Notes under the pieces: model-generated
Seen by the model: only the letters and a program-made list of their open reading frames with translations
Database searches by the model: none
Told to the model about the DNA's origin: nothing
Made by a program: the position numbers and the translations under genes
Shown: positions 39,853 through 51,873 of the stretch, piece after piece
Position numbering within the stretch: position 1 is the first letter of the stretch
Layout: the number at the start of each line of letters is the position of its first letter
Assembly (NCBI GenBank): GCA_019775845.1
Contig: JADQAV010000003.1
Span: 434,001-498,000 of the forward strand
Reading direction: 5' to 3'
Source: Myrmaecium sp. VS I D KN 1
Lineage: Eukaryota; Ascomycota; Dothideomycetes; Valsariales; Valsariaceae
Length of the DNA: 64,000 nt

Positions 39853-40593
39853 TCAAAACGCCGCATACCCATTCCACCACGTATACGCCGCGACCGCGGC
39901 CACACTGCCCACCGCCCATCCCAACTCCATCTCGAGCACACACCACACCCAAAACGTGCCCACGGGCGGGGCCCTCTTCATAACCGCATAATAGGCCGCG
40001 GTGTTGCCCGCGCGGACCAAAAAGCACCCCGCCGCCGTCGCCGCCCCGGCAAACACCACCTGCTGGACCCGACGCAGGTAGCGGCGGCGGCGCGCCGTGC
40101 GCGTGTGCACGAGATAGACGCTCAGCAGCAGCAGCGGGAAGACGGTGCGCAGCCGGCCCAGGATCTCGCCCCAGATGATGGCTTGCCGGTATTGGTTGTA
40201 GACGAGGACGTCGAGGGTCAGGTGCAGGGTGCTGAGGGTGAAGGCGTAGATCAGGGCGTCGCCCAGGGGCCCGATGAGCTCGGCGGCGTCTTTTTCTTCT
40301 TCTTCGCGCTCGGCGTCGGCGGTGGTTTGGGGGTAGGGTGGTGGTGCGGTCGGCTGGCGGGTTTGGGCGAGCTCGGCGGCGCGCTCTTCGGCGAGTTGGT
40401 AGAGGGTTTTTGTGGGTGGGTGGTGGGGGTTGGGGGTGCGGGAGGGTTGGGCGTAGGGGATGCCTGGGACGCGGTGGTTTAGGTGGGTGGATTGCGATTG
40501 GGATTGTGATCGTGGTTTTGATTGCTTGCCGGCTTCTTTGGCGGCGGCTCGTCGTTCGCGCCGGTTTCGTGGTTGTTGGTCGTCGGAGGACAT
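39853..40593 (-). CDS. Fungal integral membrane protein (DUF7719-like)
   Basis: 246 residues, single exon. A basic, Gln/Ser-rich N-terminus (RNRRERRAAAKEAGKQ) and a Pro-rich stretch with YQLAEERAAELA precede about four hydrophobic helices: LGDALIYAFTLSTLHLTLDV, FPLLLLSVYLVHT, VVFAGAATAAGCFLV and VWCVLEMELGWAVGSVAAV. Between helices 3 and 4 is GNTAAYYAVMKRAPPVGTFW, a stretch I associate with a conserved fungal membrane family of unknown function (DUF7719 type). The N-terminal basic RERR(A/R) pattern suggests ER or nuclear-envelope membrane, but there is no clear targeting signal. No function is proposed. Codons switch from C-ending to G-ending within the gene. Confidence 0.7.
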   Translation of the reverse strand: MSSDDQQPRNRRERRAAAKEAGKQSKPRSQSQSQSTHLNHRVPGIPYAQPSRTPNPHHPPTKTLYQLAEERAAELAQTRQPTAPPPYPQTTADAEREEEEKDAAELIGPLGDALIYAFTLSTLHLTLDVLVYNQYRQAIIWGEILGRLRTVFPLLLLSVYLVHTRTARRRRYLRRVQQVVFAGAATAAGCFLVRAGNTAAYYAVMKRAPPVGTFWVWCVLEMELGWAVGSVAAVAAYTWWNGYAAF

Positions 40594-41220
40594 GGTGATC
40601 TTCGAGGTGACTGGGGGAACTGGTGAAGGGAGTGAGTTAGGTGGTTTGGAGTTTGGAAGGGGATGTGTGGTCTCTCTCTCCCACAGCTTGCTTGTCGTTG
40701 AGGTTAGAGGTAGGCGGGTGGAGACCAGGGGAGCAAGCTCTCCGGCTGAGGTGTGTCAGTCAGGGTCTCGAGATCCGAGCTTTGCCATTCATCTGCATCT
40801 GCAAGATCTATCCACCCACCTATCTGATCGGAGTCGGATTTGGATTCACAAGGCAACCAACTTGATACACGCCACTTACCACCGTTCACGACCAGCAGCA
40901 GCGGTACATACTCTTTTTCTTTTCTTTCTTGCATTCGTTCAGCAAAGGGCACGGCAAGGAAAAAAGAAGAACCTCTGGGGAAAGTTTCTACGCTCCTCCC
41001 CGTTTCCGTGAAAAACGAAAAAAAAGGGAAGAAAAACTTGAATTTCCTGTTTTTTTCCTTGTCCTACTCTCTGTCTCTTTTTCTCTCTGTCGTTAATTCA
41101 TCTGGGATCAGAGGATTTTCCAAGAAAGAAATAGACGGGCGAAAAGGAAAAAGCAGCGAGCCTCTCTCCTCCCACTCGCGAAAAGGTCAAGAAGAAGAAG
41201 AGGACAAGACATAAGAAAAG
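40594..41220. promoter_or_regulatory. Divergent promoter region, DUF7719-like / BMT6
   Basis: About 630 bp between head-to-head genes. The right 200 bp are an A/T-rich leader with AAAA and TTTTT tracts. No gene is supported. Confidence 0.5.
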
Positions 41221-42435
41221 ATGCCAGCCCCCCAAAAATCCCGCACGAACCGCTCCAACAAAGCCGCAGGCAGCAAAAGCAACAAAAGCAAAGACAAGAA
41301 AAGCAGTCAGAAATCAACCACCGCGAAACCAGCCACCAAACCAACAACAACAACAGCAACCGAAACAACCACCCCCTCCATCGACCACCAACAACAAATC
41401 CTCAACGTCTTCCACCACGCCCTCTCCCCCACCCTCTCCTCCCCCTCCTTCCCCACGCATCTCCAAGCCGTCAAAGCGCACCTCTATCACCGCGAATTCG
41501 AGGCCGCCTTCGGGCAGCCGGAGCACCGGGCGGCCTACGCGGCGCGCTGGAGTCCGAGCCGCGCGCTAGGGTATGCGGGGGTGTTTGGGGAGGTGCTGGG
41601 GAAGGGGGATGGGGATGGGGAGGGGTTGCTGGGAGAGGAGGGGAAGGAGGGGAAGACGTTGGTGGTGACGTGCTTGGGTGGCGGGGCGGGCGCGGAGATT
41701 GTCGGGTTGGCGGGGTGGGTGAGGGGGGTTTTGGATGGGGATCAGGAGGAGGAAGGGAAAGGGGATGCGGAAACGGAAGTGGATGAGGAGAAAAAGAAGG
41801 ACGACCACCCCAACCCCCCTCTCCGCCTCGAAATCCGCGCCATCGACATCGCCGACTGGTCCCCCATCATCAGCGCTCTGGAATCCAGCATCCGGACCTC
41901 CCCCACACCCTCCACCACCTCCTACACCACCACCCGGCGGCACACCAACGCCAGCGCTCTCCTCCCCCCCACCGCCGTCGACCTAGCGATCACCTTCCAC
42001 CAACACGACCTGCTCAGCCTCCCACACACCTCCATCGGCGCCCTCCTCGCCACCACCAACCTGCTCACCCTCTTCTTCACCCTCAACGAGCTGTACACCG
42101 CCTCGCGGCCACGAACGCACGCCCTGCTGCTCCAACTCACCGCCGCCGCGGCGCCGGGCACGCTGCTGCTGGTCGTGGATAGTCCCGGCAGCTACGCGAC
42201 GGTGGCGCTGGGGGGTGGTGCCGGGGCGGAGGAGGAGAAGAAGAAGAAGAAGCGGTATCCGATGGTGTGGTTGTTGGAGCATGCGTTGCTTGCGCCCTTG
42301 GAGGGGAAGCCGGCGTGGGAGCGGCTGCGGAGTGAGGCGAGTCGTTGGTTTCGCCTCCCGCCCCCGGGACGCTTGAGGTATCCGATTGAGTTGGAGAATA
42401 TGCGGTATCAGGTGCATTTGTATCGGCGATGTTAA
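41221..42435 (+). CDS. BMT6: 25S rRNA (uridine-N3) methyltransferase Bmt6-like
   Basis: SAM-dependent methyltransferase of the family that makes m3U in the large-subunit rRNA (yeast Bmt6, m3U2843) in the nucleolus. It is 404 residues in one exon. A Lys/Ser/Thr-rich N-terminus (~50 residues, suited to nucleolar targeting) leads to the conserved block ILNVFHHALSPTL then HLYHREFEAAFGQPEHRAAY and AARWSPSRALGYAGVF. The SAM loop is TLVVTCLGGGAGAEIVGLA (about 146-165). Later motifs are IRAIDIADWSPII (acidic loop), DLAITFHQHDLLSL and TNLLTLFFTLNELY, ending WFRLPPPGRLRYPIELENMR. Acidic low-complexity insertions occur at about 127-142 and 178-196. The gene alternates between C-ending and G-ending codon blocks at insert boundaries, ending G-rich. 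Confidence 0.88.
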   Translation: MPAPQKSRTNRSNKAAGSKSNKSKDKKSSQKSTTAKPATKPTTTTATETTTPSIDHQQQILNVFHHALSPTLSSPSFPTHLQAVKAHLYHREFEAAFGQPEHRAAYAARWSPSRALGYAGVFGEVLGKGDGDGEGLLGEEGKEGKTLVVTCLGGGAGAEIVGLAGWVRGVLDGDQEEEGKGDAETEVDEEKKKDDHPNPPLRLEIRAIDIADWSPIISALESSIRTSPTPSTTSYTTTRRHTNASALLPPTAVDLAITFHQHDLLSLPHTSIGALLATTNLLTLFFTLNELYTASRPRTHALLLQLTAAAAPGTLLLVVDSPGSYATVALGGGAGAEEEKKKKKRYPMVWLLEHALLAPLEGKPAWERLRSEASRWFRLPPPGRLRYPIELENMRYQVHLYRRC

Positions 42436-42807
42436 TGTGGGGGAAGGGGAAGGAGGGGTTGGGATGGCGTTTTGGAGTTGTGGATTCACGAGGGGGCGCG
42501 ATTTGGAGGACTTTTCTGTGACATCGTATGGATGGAAGAGATGGATGTATGCAAGGAAGAAAAAAAAAATCTTGAAGAATATGGTGTCCGCCGCCAGCAT
42601 CACGGATATGAAAACGTTGCCTCGCCTGAATGTATGACAGAAATAACGATGAAAATCGTAGGGAAAATGAAGAAAAACGAATAACTTTTCGTGATGAAGA
42701 GCATACAACGTGAAGTGACATCAGCTTTTTAGGGATAAACATAATACAAGAAGAACAGCAAAAAGAAATACGTTCGCGCCCCCGGATTTCCCCCTCCGAA
42801 TCATGCC
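42436..42807. other. Convergent 3' flanks, BMT6 / TEL1
   Basis: About 370 bp, G-rich directly after BMT6 then A-rich. No gene is seen. Confidence 0.6.
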
Positions 42808-45800
42808 TCAAGCAAAAGCCGCCCATCCTGCCATTGGTCAGTCGCACGTTACAAAAAGTCACATCGAGGATGAACAAAAGAAAACTCACCAGAATACAAC
42901 ACCGCCAAATTCCGCTCATCCGTCGCCTCCTGAATAAGCTCGCTAACAACAGCAGCCACACTCATACTCTTATCCAGCTTCTTCTCCACGACCGACAAGG
43001 CGCGGGCAGCCTCCCCCGCATCATCCTCCTTCCGCTTCGCCGAGCCATCCGGCACAACCTCCAGACCCGGCTCGCGCGCCTTCTCTTTATCCTCCTCCTG
43101 CATGCGACGAGCCTTCAGCGGGGACAAGCCCCAGGAGACGAGGGGATCGTAGCGGAGGACGTTGAGGATGGTCATGATGCTCTCGCGCTCGTCGCGGAGG
43201 GTGTCCATGGTGAACTCGCAGCAGCGGCGAAACACGCCCTCGGTGCGCGTGTGGCCCATGCCATCGACGAGGTCGCGCGTGAGCCGGAAGGGCACCACCT
43301 CCGGCACCGGCAGCACCCGGCCCGCCTCGAACGCCACCCCCAGGTCGATGTGCACCACCTCGCCCGTCTTCTCGTCCAGCAGGATGTTGTGGCAGTGTCG
43401 GTCGCCGAGCCCGAGCACGTGCCCGAGGATCGAGATGGCCGCGGTGGACCGCGTGTAGGCGAGCCGCCGCGCGAACCACGCGTCCGGGTCCTCGAACCGC
43501 TCGAGGAAGAAGAAGCGCATGACCGGGTGGAAGTTCTCGAGCACCTTCCGGAACTCGGCCACCCGCGTCGTCGCCGACCGGGCTTGGGCTTCGTGGATCA
43601 CCTTGCGACAGTAGTCCGCCTTCCAGTCTTTCGGGTAGTACTTGATGTGCGCCGGCATGATGTAGTTGTGCAACGGGATCGTGTTCTGCACGAACTCGAT
43701 CAGCCCGGACCGTCCGCTCAACGGCAGCACTTTGTAGGTGCGGATGTTCAGGTTTCGCAGGCGGGTGGCCGGGTGCTTTCGGAGGAGGTGACTCGCTTGC
43801 TCGAAGACTTGCTCCATGATGGCATCCTGCCTCATGTCGTCATTTCCCGACTTGAACTGTTCACGCGGTCAGCAGAGGAACTAGTTAGTTATCGCTGAAT
43901 ACTTACCAGCTGCTTGTAGTGTTTTCCATCCGACCCGATCGCGGTGACCACCTTCGGAGCACTCACACCGTGTTCAATGGTGATCTTCGATAGGAACCCG
44001 GTGATGATAGGGACCTTGCTGTAGTCTTTGTCCGCTCGGAGCTCAAGGTTTAGTGTGGCCGGAGGCACTTTCAGTTTTGGGATCTTGTCCGCCAGCTTCC
44101 TCGCCACCGGATGTTTTTCGAGGATGAATGTTTTGTTGTACTTCGACGTCTCTTCGTCCTTATACATGGCCCATTCGTGGTAGATGTTGTTCGATTCGTG
44201 GATCGCGTGCCATACGTGTCGGCAACGAGAATCGGCCTTTAACCTTCGTGAAATTTCCTTGGCCGCGGCGTTGCGTGATTTCGTCGCCTCGTCCTTGGTC
44301 GTAGGCGGCATTGCTCCGGCGTAAATCTGATGCATGCCGTGATACGGATGCTCCATGCAGATGACAAACACCAGGTCTGACAAGAGCTGTTGGAAGACCG
44401 ATTTCTCAGCCTGCAAACGAGAAGATAGCTGGTTCATGAGAACGGCGAACTTGCGACTTGGCACAACTGGCATCTGCCTGCTGACTGGATTGTTTGCCAG
44501 CGACGAATCCGAATACTCGAGCCATAGAGCAAAGACTCGCAGAACGTCGCTGTTGTACTCCTCGCACGCGCTCAGTGAGATGAGGTAATTCTCCATCGCC
44601 TGTTCCAGGAAGGACTCGCGGCTCTTTCGCAGCCGACCATATTCCTCAGCGTCGATGTTGTACCACCGGCGCGATCTCTCGCTCAGGCTCAGATATGCTC
44701 GCGCTTTCGTCTTGTTTAACTTCGCGAGTCTCTCGTATTCTCTGGCCTCAGCGTCTTTGCGCTCCATCTGCTTCTGAAGGCGGGCCATATCCTCAATGAT
44801 CCCAGGCGCTTGCAGCTGCGAATCACAGAACAAAGCGAACTGTCGGTGTACGTGACCCGCGACTCGACCCGTCTTCTGGCCCTTCAGTTCCTTGATCGCT
44901 GGTAATAGGTAGTTCTTCGTAATATCCTCTGGTCTTTCGAGACGAGCCTGGGCGATGTGATTACCCAAGGTGGCCAGAAGCCAGGGAACATCTACACCTT
45001 CCGGTCGATCATTCGGTGATATACGGCTAAGGAGCTCCTTGCGCATCCTGATGGAGGTGGTCATTTCGCTTTGATCCCAAAGGATATTCGATACCTCCTG
45101 TTTCGCAACCTCCTCGATCCTGAGCCCGGCCTCGCGGCAGGGCTCCACAATGTCCGAGAGATAAGCAGCACTTGCTAGGGAGTCTTGCAGAGCTCCATGC
45201 TTTCGAGATATTGTGGAAGAGGTTCGAAGAGCGTCAACCTCCATCTCACGAACGTCGCGGAGGCTGGCATGCATCTGGGCACATACGGCAGTATTGGCGC
45301 CGAGTATACCGAACAGAGTTTCCCGACAGGATAGGATAGGCCCGACATTGTCGAACTCTCCATCATCCATCCACCGGTGGCGTTTTGCGTGGACCTCCCT
45401 AACCTCTTGGAGTTGACCAGGGTCGGAGGAACTCAAGACTTCGTCGGTCTCCGTCAGTATAGCGAGCGTGCGTAGCATTGACTTTGTGACAGGGCTCTTT
45501 CCATTCGCATGTGCCATATTCTGCATGCTGTCAAGGAGGCACTGGTCAAGGTGTCTCCGAGCAGCCTGGATATCGAAAGAATGATTGAGGTCTTGGAATG
45601 CTCTGAACAGTGTCGCAGCTTCAGTCCTGGAAGCTTCAGGGGCCTTGATCTCCCACTGTCCCAATTTGCGCGCAGTCTGAAGCATGCTGTCGACCATTTC
45701 AGTACTGTTCTCCCGCATCGGACTGTTTGAAAATAACGAGCTCGTTACTGTGTTGAGGTTCAACGCTGACAATGACGTTACAATCCCTTGAACATCAGTA

Positions 45801-48800
45801 GTTGGTAGGAATTTTGTGCGCCTCATAGCACTATCCATCATGGCGCTGCGGAAAAGGATGCTTTTGACACCGTCTTTCTCGAAGTCGAGACGATCCAGAA
45901 CAGCAGAGAGCCCGGGCTTCTGCTCAACGCCGTAGAACGAGTCGGGCTCGTCTAAATGCTTGTAGATCTGATACTGAAGTTCAACTGGTATCTCCGGTTC
46001 TGGAGAGATCGATGACTTTCTACTGCCGGCGCCTACAGGAGGCGAAGCATGGGTTTCTACAAGTAAGAGGGCGGCTCTGTACATTCCACAATCAACCGCC
46101 GCTTGTGAGGCCTCGAGATAGTCAAGATCCAGCCATCGATCGCGATCAACACGAGTGACCTCCCTGTCTATAGGTTGAGTGCGCAGATAGAGCAGGGCAA
46201 GAAGCAGCCTCTCGACAAAAGGCAGTGTTTGCGCATCATGATGACTGAACCAGTAGCGGAAGCATTCAGACATTTGCCCTCGCAGCTTTTCGACCTCGGC
46301 TGGAGCTAGGCCGCTTGCTATACCGCTGAGCGCTACAGGGAGAATGTACGGAAACAACTCTTCTGCGAGACCTTCGATATTGTATAGAATTGTAGGCAGT
46401 GCTCCCACGACAGGGTGTCTCGTGGCCTTAGACGCTAGATGGACGCTGAGGTCACGAATCCATGTAGCTCGTCTGGCAGTATCCTGAGGGCCAGGGAACG
46501 CGGAGAGAGAAGAAAGGGAAGGGGGGCGCTTGTATCGTATTTGGTCAGTTTCGTTCGAAGACAACGCAACAAATACAGCCTCGGGGAGGATCTCCTCTAT
46601 TCCGGAGACTGGAATCATGTCCCGATCCCCTATCCGCCTGAGGATAGATGACAATGTCGCCTCCGCCAGTCCGGCTTCTCTCCTGTCGTCGCTAGACAGA
46701 AGATCATAAAGCTTTCCGGTAATGAAGACAGCAGGGCCCTTTTCTCGAGAGCTATTAGTCAGTACATCCGCAGTCTCAAGCTCGTAGGTTGCCCTGCTGG
46801 CAGACTGATCGTCTGTGCTGAAAGCTCGCCCGAGTACCTTAGCAGCCCACACTTGATATTGCATACTAAGGTCCCGATGGCGACAAGATAACCAAACGTC
46901 ATGGGCGAACGCAAGTGCGTGCTTGTCTGACCCGAGGATATCTTCGCGGAAGGATGGGGCTCCCTGGAAGGACCGACAAAGGAGCTTAATGGCAAGGTTC
47001 CTAGATCGCGTCTCAAGCAGCTCTCGGCCGCTTCTGGTGTCGTCAAGGAGTTCTCGCAGAAGCCGACTTTCGGGTGTACCCGAAAGGGAATTGCCGTCGC
47101 TGCGTACTTCGGCTGCTGCACTAACCATATCATGGAATGATTTGACGTGTCCGCGGCTATATTGCCTTTCAGCACCGGATTGAGGCTGCTCCCTCACGAA
47201 CTGTTCCAAGTACTTCGTCAGCCAGGAATGGAAGGCTCCCGCCTTGTCTATTGTTCTTCGAAACTGTGACTCTTGCGTTGTGCTGTCTTGAGTCGATCCG
47301 AGGAATCCGCGAAGGGATATTAAAGTGCAAACTCCAAGCCCAGCGACGAATGACATTTGAGGGAGCAAAGAAGGCCTCCCGTTTTGGTAGAGATATTGGA
47401 CTATTCCGAGTGCGTCCTCTGCACATAGCTTTTCAGTCAAGAAGGGACGAAGTGAGTGAAGTAGCATTTGTAGAGGGTAGCCTTGCAAGGCAACGGTTTC
47501 AGCAAGGCTTATGACAACCCTGATTCTCCTGATGATGGAACAGGCATGCAGAGAGCCGAGTGCAGGATGAATATTGTCGAGTAGCATACGCACCACATTA
47601 ACAAAAATATAAGGTGTCCAGAATTGGGTCGAATCAAATGCCACTCTCCGGCAAAGCCGCTGGATCTGTTCCAAGAAAAATTTGGCACTGAATGATGGTT
47701 GTAGCAAGGCCGGGAGCTGAGTTTCGGAAGAGTTGGTTTGCTTGATTCGCTTCAGTATTTCAGCGGGACTAGTGAAAGCTGGTTTCTTCGCGAATGCTTT
47801 CTCAATGCTACTTTCTTTCTCCATGGTCAAAAAGAGATGGCCAATGACTGAGGTGAAGTTAGAGTGGATTAATTCGCGGTAATGCACAAGCAACTGTTTG
47901 AGGTAGGATTCGCTGCCAGGAGCCCCTGTGTCTTGACTGCGAGCGCCAGAGCATGTGTCCCAAGATATACAGTAGGCTACCGTCTTGGAGAAATTCCGGC
48001 TAACCACCGATTTTGGCGTGGTCTCCAAGCTATCCGTGAGAAATTTGAGGCCGTCAAGGTCCCCTCGCATCACCAGTTGAGCAACAGCTTCATCTTCAAT
48101 ATCCTCCAGCAACGCGCGGAGACTGCCATAACCGAAGACGGAGAAGGGTATTTTGGACAGGCTCTGGCTCTCGAGCCAGGTGAACAATAGCTGCGAAGCA
48201 AATATTCTGAAGAGCTCTTTCGGAGTTCCTAGCGTCAAAGCCTCAGATATTTGCAAGAGAGCTAACGTGGCGTGGCCAACAGAATCCGGGATTACCCCCG
48301 CCGCTTCGAAAATGTGATAGACGCACCTGCGCAGCAGAGTATGCCAGGTTGAGGCCAGTCGAGATAAGACAAAAAGGCGGATGGCTGTGCCTTCCATCCA
48401 CTCGATCGTCATAGGTAAGCTTTGGTACACATCGTCAAATATTGCATCATGCTCCTTTAGCACGTACAACCCAAACATCTCTGGTAGACGATCCGCGACT
48501 TGGTACTTTACTGCTATGTCGCCCTGCTGCAGGACGGTCAACAGGCTCGTCCTCACGGATGGCAGGGGTTCCGGCAGTATCTCTGCATAATTTGGCCGGG
48601 ATTGAAGAAGACTCTGGAGCATGCGGCCGATTTCCATCTGAACCTCAGACGAGAAGATACCTGACTCTAGCGCCTTTCCAGTGAACCAGTCATACAGATT
48701 CGTTCCAATCCCATACAACTCAATGGCTTCAGGGTCGGTCCAGAGAGATGACGATGCAGCCATAACCTCCAAACACACACTGTGAGTGACCTCGCACCGC

Positions 48801-51800
48801 TCATAGTCATAGGATTCCATGAGGCTCCCTATATAACCCATCAGATCTTCAATGCCTTCGCCACTGAACCGTAGGGGGGATGAAAATAAGCTGCATAGTA
48901 AACGGCCGCAGAGTAAAAAATCTGGCGGGTCCATGGATACTAGGTGAGCGACAAATTGATCGGGGACTGCAGCATTATCCTTGTCGATTTCTAGTCGCTC
49001 GAAGAGCCACAGGAAAAGATGGACAAAAGCTGCAACTGTCGACCGCAGCGATTGAGGACTGAAGCTTGCCTCGGCCTTATTCCGCGGTGCATCATCGCCC
49101 TGGTGTCTGTAAGCAGCGCTCGCCTGTGAAGTTGCTAGATCCTCATCGATGTCCATCAAGTCCTCTCCCTGGGTGGCCAGCGCTTCCGCATTACCTGCTC
49201 GCGCATCTAGTCCTCTTGACAGGTGCAGAGCAAGCACCGAGATCCCTGTACTCAAGAGCGAATCCTGGCCTAGGGTCTGCAATTTGCCAATATCGGGGGC
49301 GTTCTCCCCTAGTGTGAAAAGGACAGCGTCGACTTTGTCCTGGCTACAATCAGGCCGGGAGATAAATGCCGCCAAGTCCCTCGCAAGATCGCTGTTGACT
49401 TTTTGCAGCTTCTCCAACTTTCGAGGGGATGATGCACGACATACTGAAGGTACAGCAGTGCACAATATGCAGACGTTCGCTAGGATCCGCAGCATCTCGG
49501 GGTTAACATTCTGAGAATTCCCGCTTGTTAGCTCGGAAAACCCTTCCAAGACTTTATCAACTTCGACCTGGAATACTTGAAGGAGTCGCGATTCCGCAGC
49601 TTCACGTTGACGGCCCGAAGATCGTGCGTGCGAGCTCGACGGTTCCTTGGATTCTTCCACTGCTACAGTGAAAGGGGGAATTTGGGGCGCCAGCAGGAGG
49701 AATGCAGTGAGGCCCTGATGCTTGGTGGTTTGCAGCCATGCCTGGCCGATACGTCCAAGTACAGAGAAACTCGCCAGGGGGGTGGACAGCATCGGAAGAT
49801 CGAGGCACGCACGTACTATGGCCAGGAAATCACGAACAAGACCATATTCAGAGTTTTGTAGGTAGTATGAATGCTCGGCGAAGCGACCTAGAACCTTGTC
49901 AGATTATAAAAGGCCAGGCTCATGATGAGGACTCACTTGGCGTCCATTTACTGAGGAGCCACTGAAGTATCCGCTCCGATAAATGGTTATGCGCACTCGG
50001 GTTCTCTGCAACCCCGTTGCGAAGCAGGGTAATGAGTAGGGAGGTACTGGAATCTGCAAGCACTGAAGGCCCGTTGAGTTCCACCGAAGAGATTATAGAA
50101 GCTGCAGACTCTGCTACTGCCGAATAAGAAACGAGGTTCAGATGTAGCAACATGTCCATTATATAGCAAGCTGGTCTACATATTGCCGGGAAAGAAATAT
50201 TTCGGGATGCTAAGAGCCAAACTGTCACCCATGCAGAGGTCAGATTAGGGGTGCTGCTAGCTTTCTGGCGAGCGCATCTTTGGGTGGTCAGCATGTCTTG
50301 TTAAGAGCAGGAGAGGAGGACGAGACGTACGCCAGAAGCGCTAGCAATGCCCACGCGACAACAGTGCCGTTGCTGTCGTCAGAGACACAAGCCGTAAGGT
50401 CATGCACCACGTTTTCTATGCTGTCTTCATCCATAGGAATCTCGAGCATCATAAAGCAAGTGATCTGCAATGCGGCGATCCTCGCAGCACTGTAGGGGTC
50501 TTTCAAACTCCGTAGATAATCTTGCATTCTCCGAGACACCCGAACTCGTTTACTTTTCAGAGGAAGCCCCTCCTCATCACGAAGGGTTCCATGCGATATT
50601 GTCCAGTCAAGTATGGCTGAGAAATATCCAATGACTGCCACTAAAGTCCATCGTGCCTCTGAACGGGCGTGCCCGGGACGTATGGAGCATAATGGATTGG
50701 AAAGCGGTGACTGGCCGGCTCTCATAGAGAACGAGATCTCATCTAGTTGAAGTAGTTCCCGTTCTTGCCTCTTGGAATAGTCGCCACACAGAGTCTCGAT
50801 TAAGCCCTCGATACGAGATCGAAGTTCTTCGTCATCGGAAGTGAGCATGGTGTAGATGTGTAGGCGGCTGTGTATTAGCGTGACCAAGATTTCGTCCCTA
50901 ACCCCAGGCAGCTTATTTGCGCGCGGCCATATGTCTCGCATCAAAGGAAGGATATCCTTGATCAGCTCCTGGGTAAGGTCGATCGAGTCGATGGTTAGTT
51001 TTGCCATCACAGAATTGATCGCAGCAAGTGCATCATGCTGAGCTGACCCTACGGCCTTGGTGGAACGAAGAAACGCGGTCAACGATTGGAGGATCTTCTG
51101 AGGCATCTCTAAGATAGGAGCATTGGGGGCTTTGGTAAGTTGCCGAATGCAGGATACCAATGAGGCCATGGTCATGACCCATCGAAGATCCCTTCTCTCC
51201 CGGTGAGATTGCTCGGTCATACCAGACAGATACCTAAAGTCTGAGCCATCATGAGTCCGGCCAGAGGAGCGCCCGGTACTTTGCACACTAGCCGACGCTT
51301 CGGGGTCAACCATCAGGGCAGTAATCCCGTCCACGCAATAGTCAGTGATCATGAGCCACCGCTCTCTTGAAAGGTGCTCAACGTGTGGCTGGTGCTCCAG
51401 AAGAATCTGCAGACATCTTAGGTAGTCACCAGCTAGAGGCTGCTGATACCCATCCTTGTCAAGAGATACTGATTGTGTGAGGTGATCCAACAAGGCCCTC
51501 AGCGCTTTGCCACGAATTCTTTTGACGCCATATTCGACTGCCATGCGGAGCGCTCGCGCGGCTGCTTCCAGCGTACTCTCATATTTCACTTGGGAGTTCT
51601 TCGATTTCGCACCCTTGGCGAACTGCGACTTTTCTAATGCAACCAATCTGAAAAGCCCTTCGTATATAGCGTGGAGTTCGGAGCCCTTGATTGCCTGTAA
51701 TTGGCTTGCGCCTCGATTGAAATCGAAGAGATGTTTCAGGTTGGCCAACCCTTCATGTCTCTGACGCTGGGCGGACGCTGATAACTGTCCTATAGAGAGG

Positions 51801-51873
51801 ATGTTGTCAGTCAATGTGGAATAATCTAGGGGCAAGACTCACCCAAGACATCAGACAGGATTACTGCGGCCAT
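42808..51873 (-). CDS. TEL1: DNA-damage checkpoint kinase Tel1 (ATM)
   Basis: PI3K-like protein kinase activated by Mre11 complex at double-strand breaks and acting at telomeres. Six exons on the minus strand (51843-51873, 50331-51789, 49937-50277, 43907-49887, 42890-43856, 42808-42827) total 2932 residues, the usual Tel1 size. The N-terminal TAN motif, needed in yeast for telomere length control, is [18 protein letters not shown] (about residues 15-32). Long HEAT/FAT helices follow. The kinase domain has [18 protein letters not shown], catalytic loop [13 protein letters not shown] (near residue 2755) and the DFG-equivalent HIDLGVAFE. The C-terminus is the FATC tail [13 protein letters not shown], whose final residues come from a 20-nt exon. 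The fourth intron lies right before the kinase activation region. The kinase exon is visibly more GC-rich than the 6-kb exon before it. Confidence 0.96.

Noticed and set aside
42834-43898. 354-codon plus-strand frame over the TEL1 kinase exon
   Set aside because: The minus strand encodes an intact PIKK catalytic loop; the plus frame is a GC-bias shadow.
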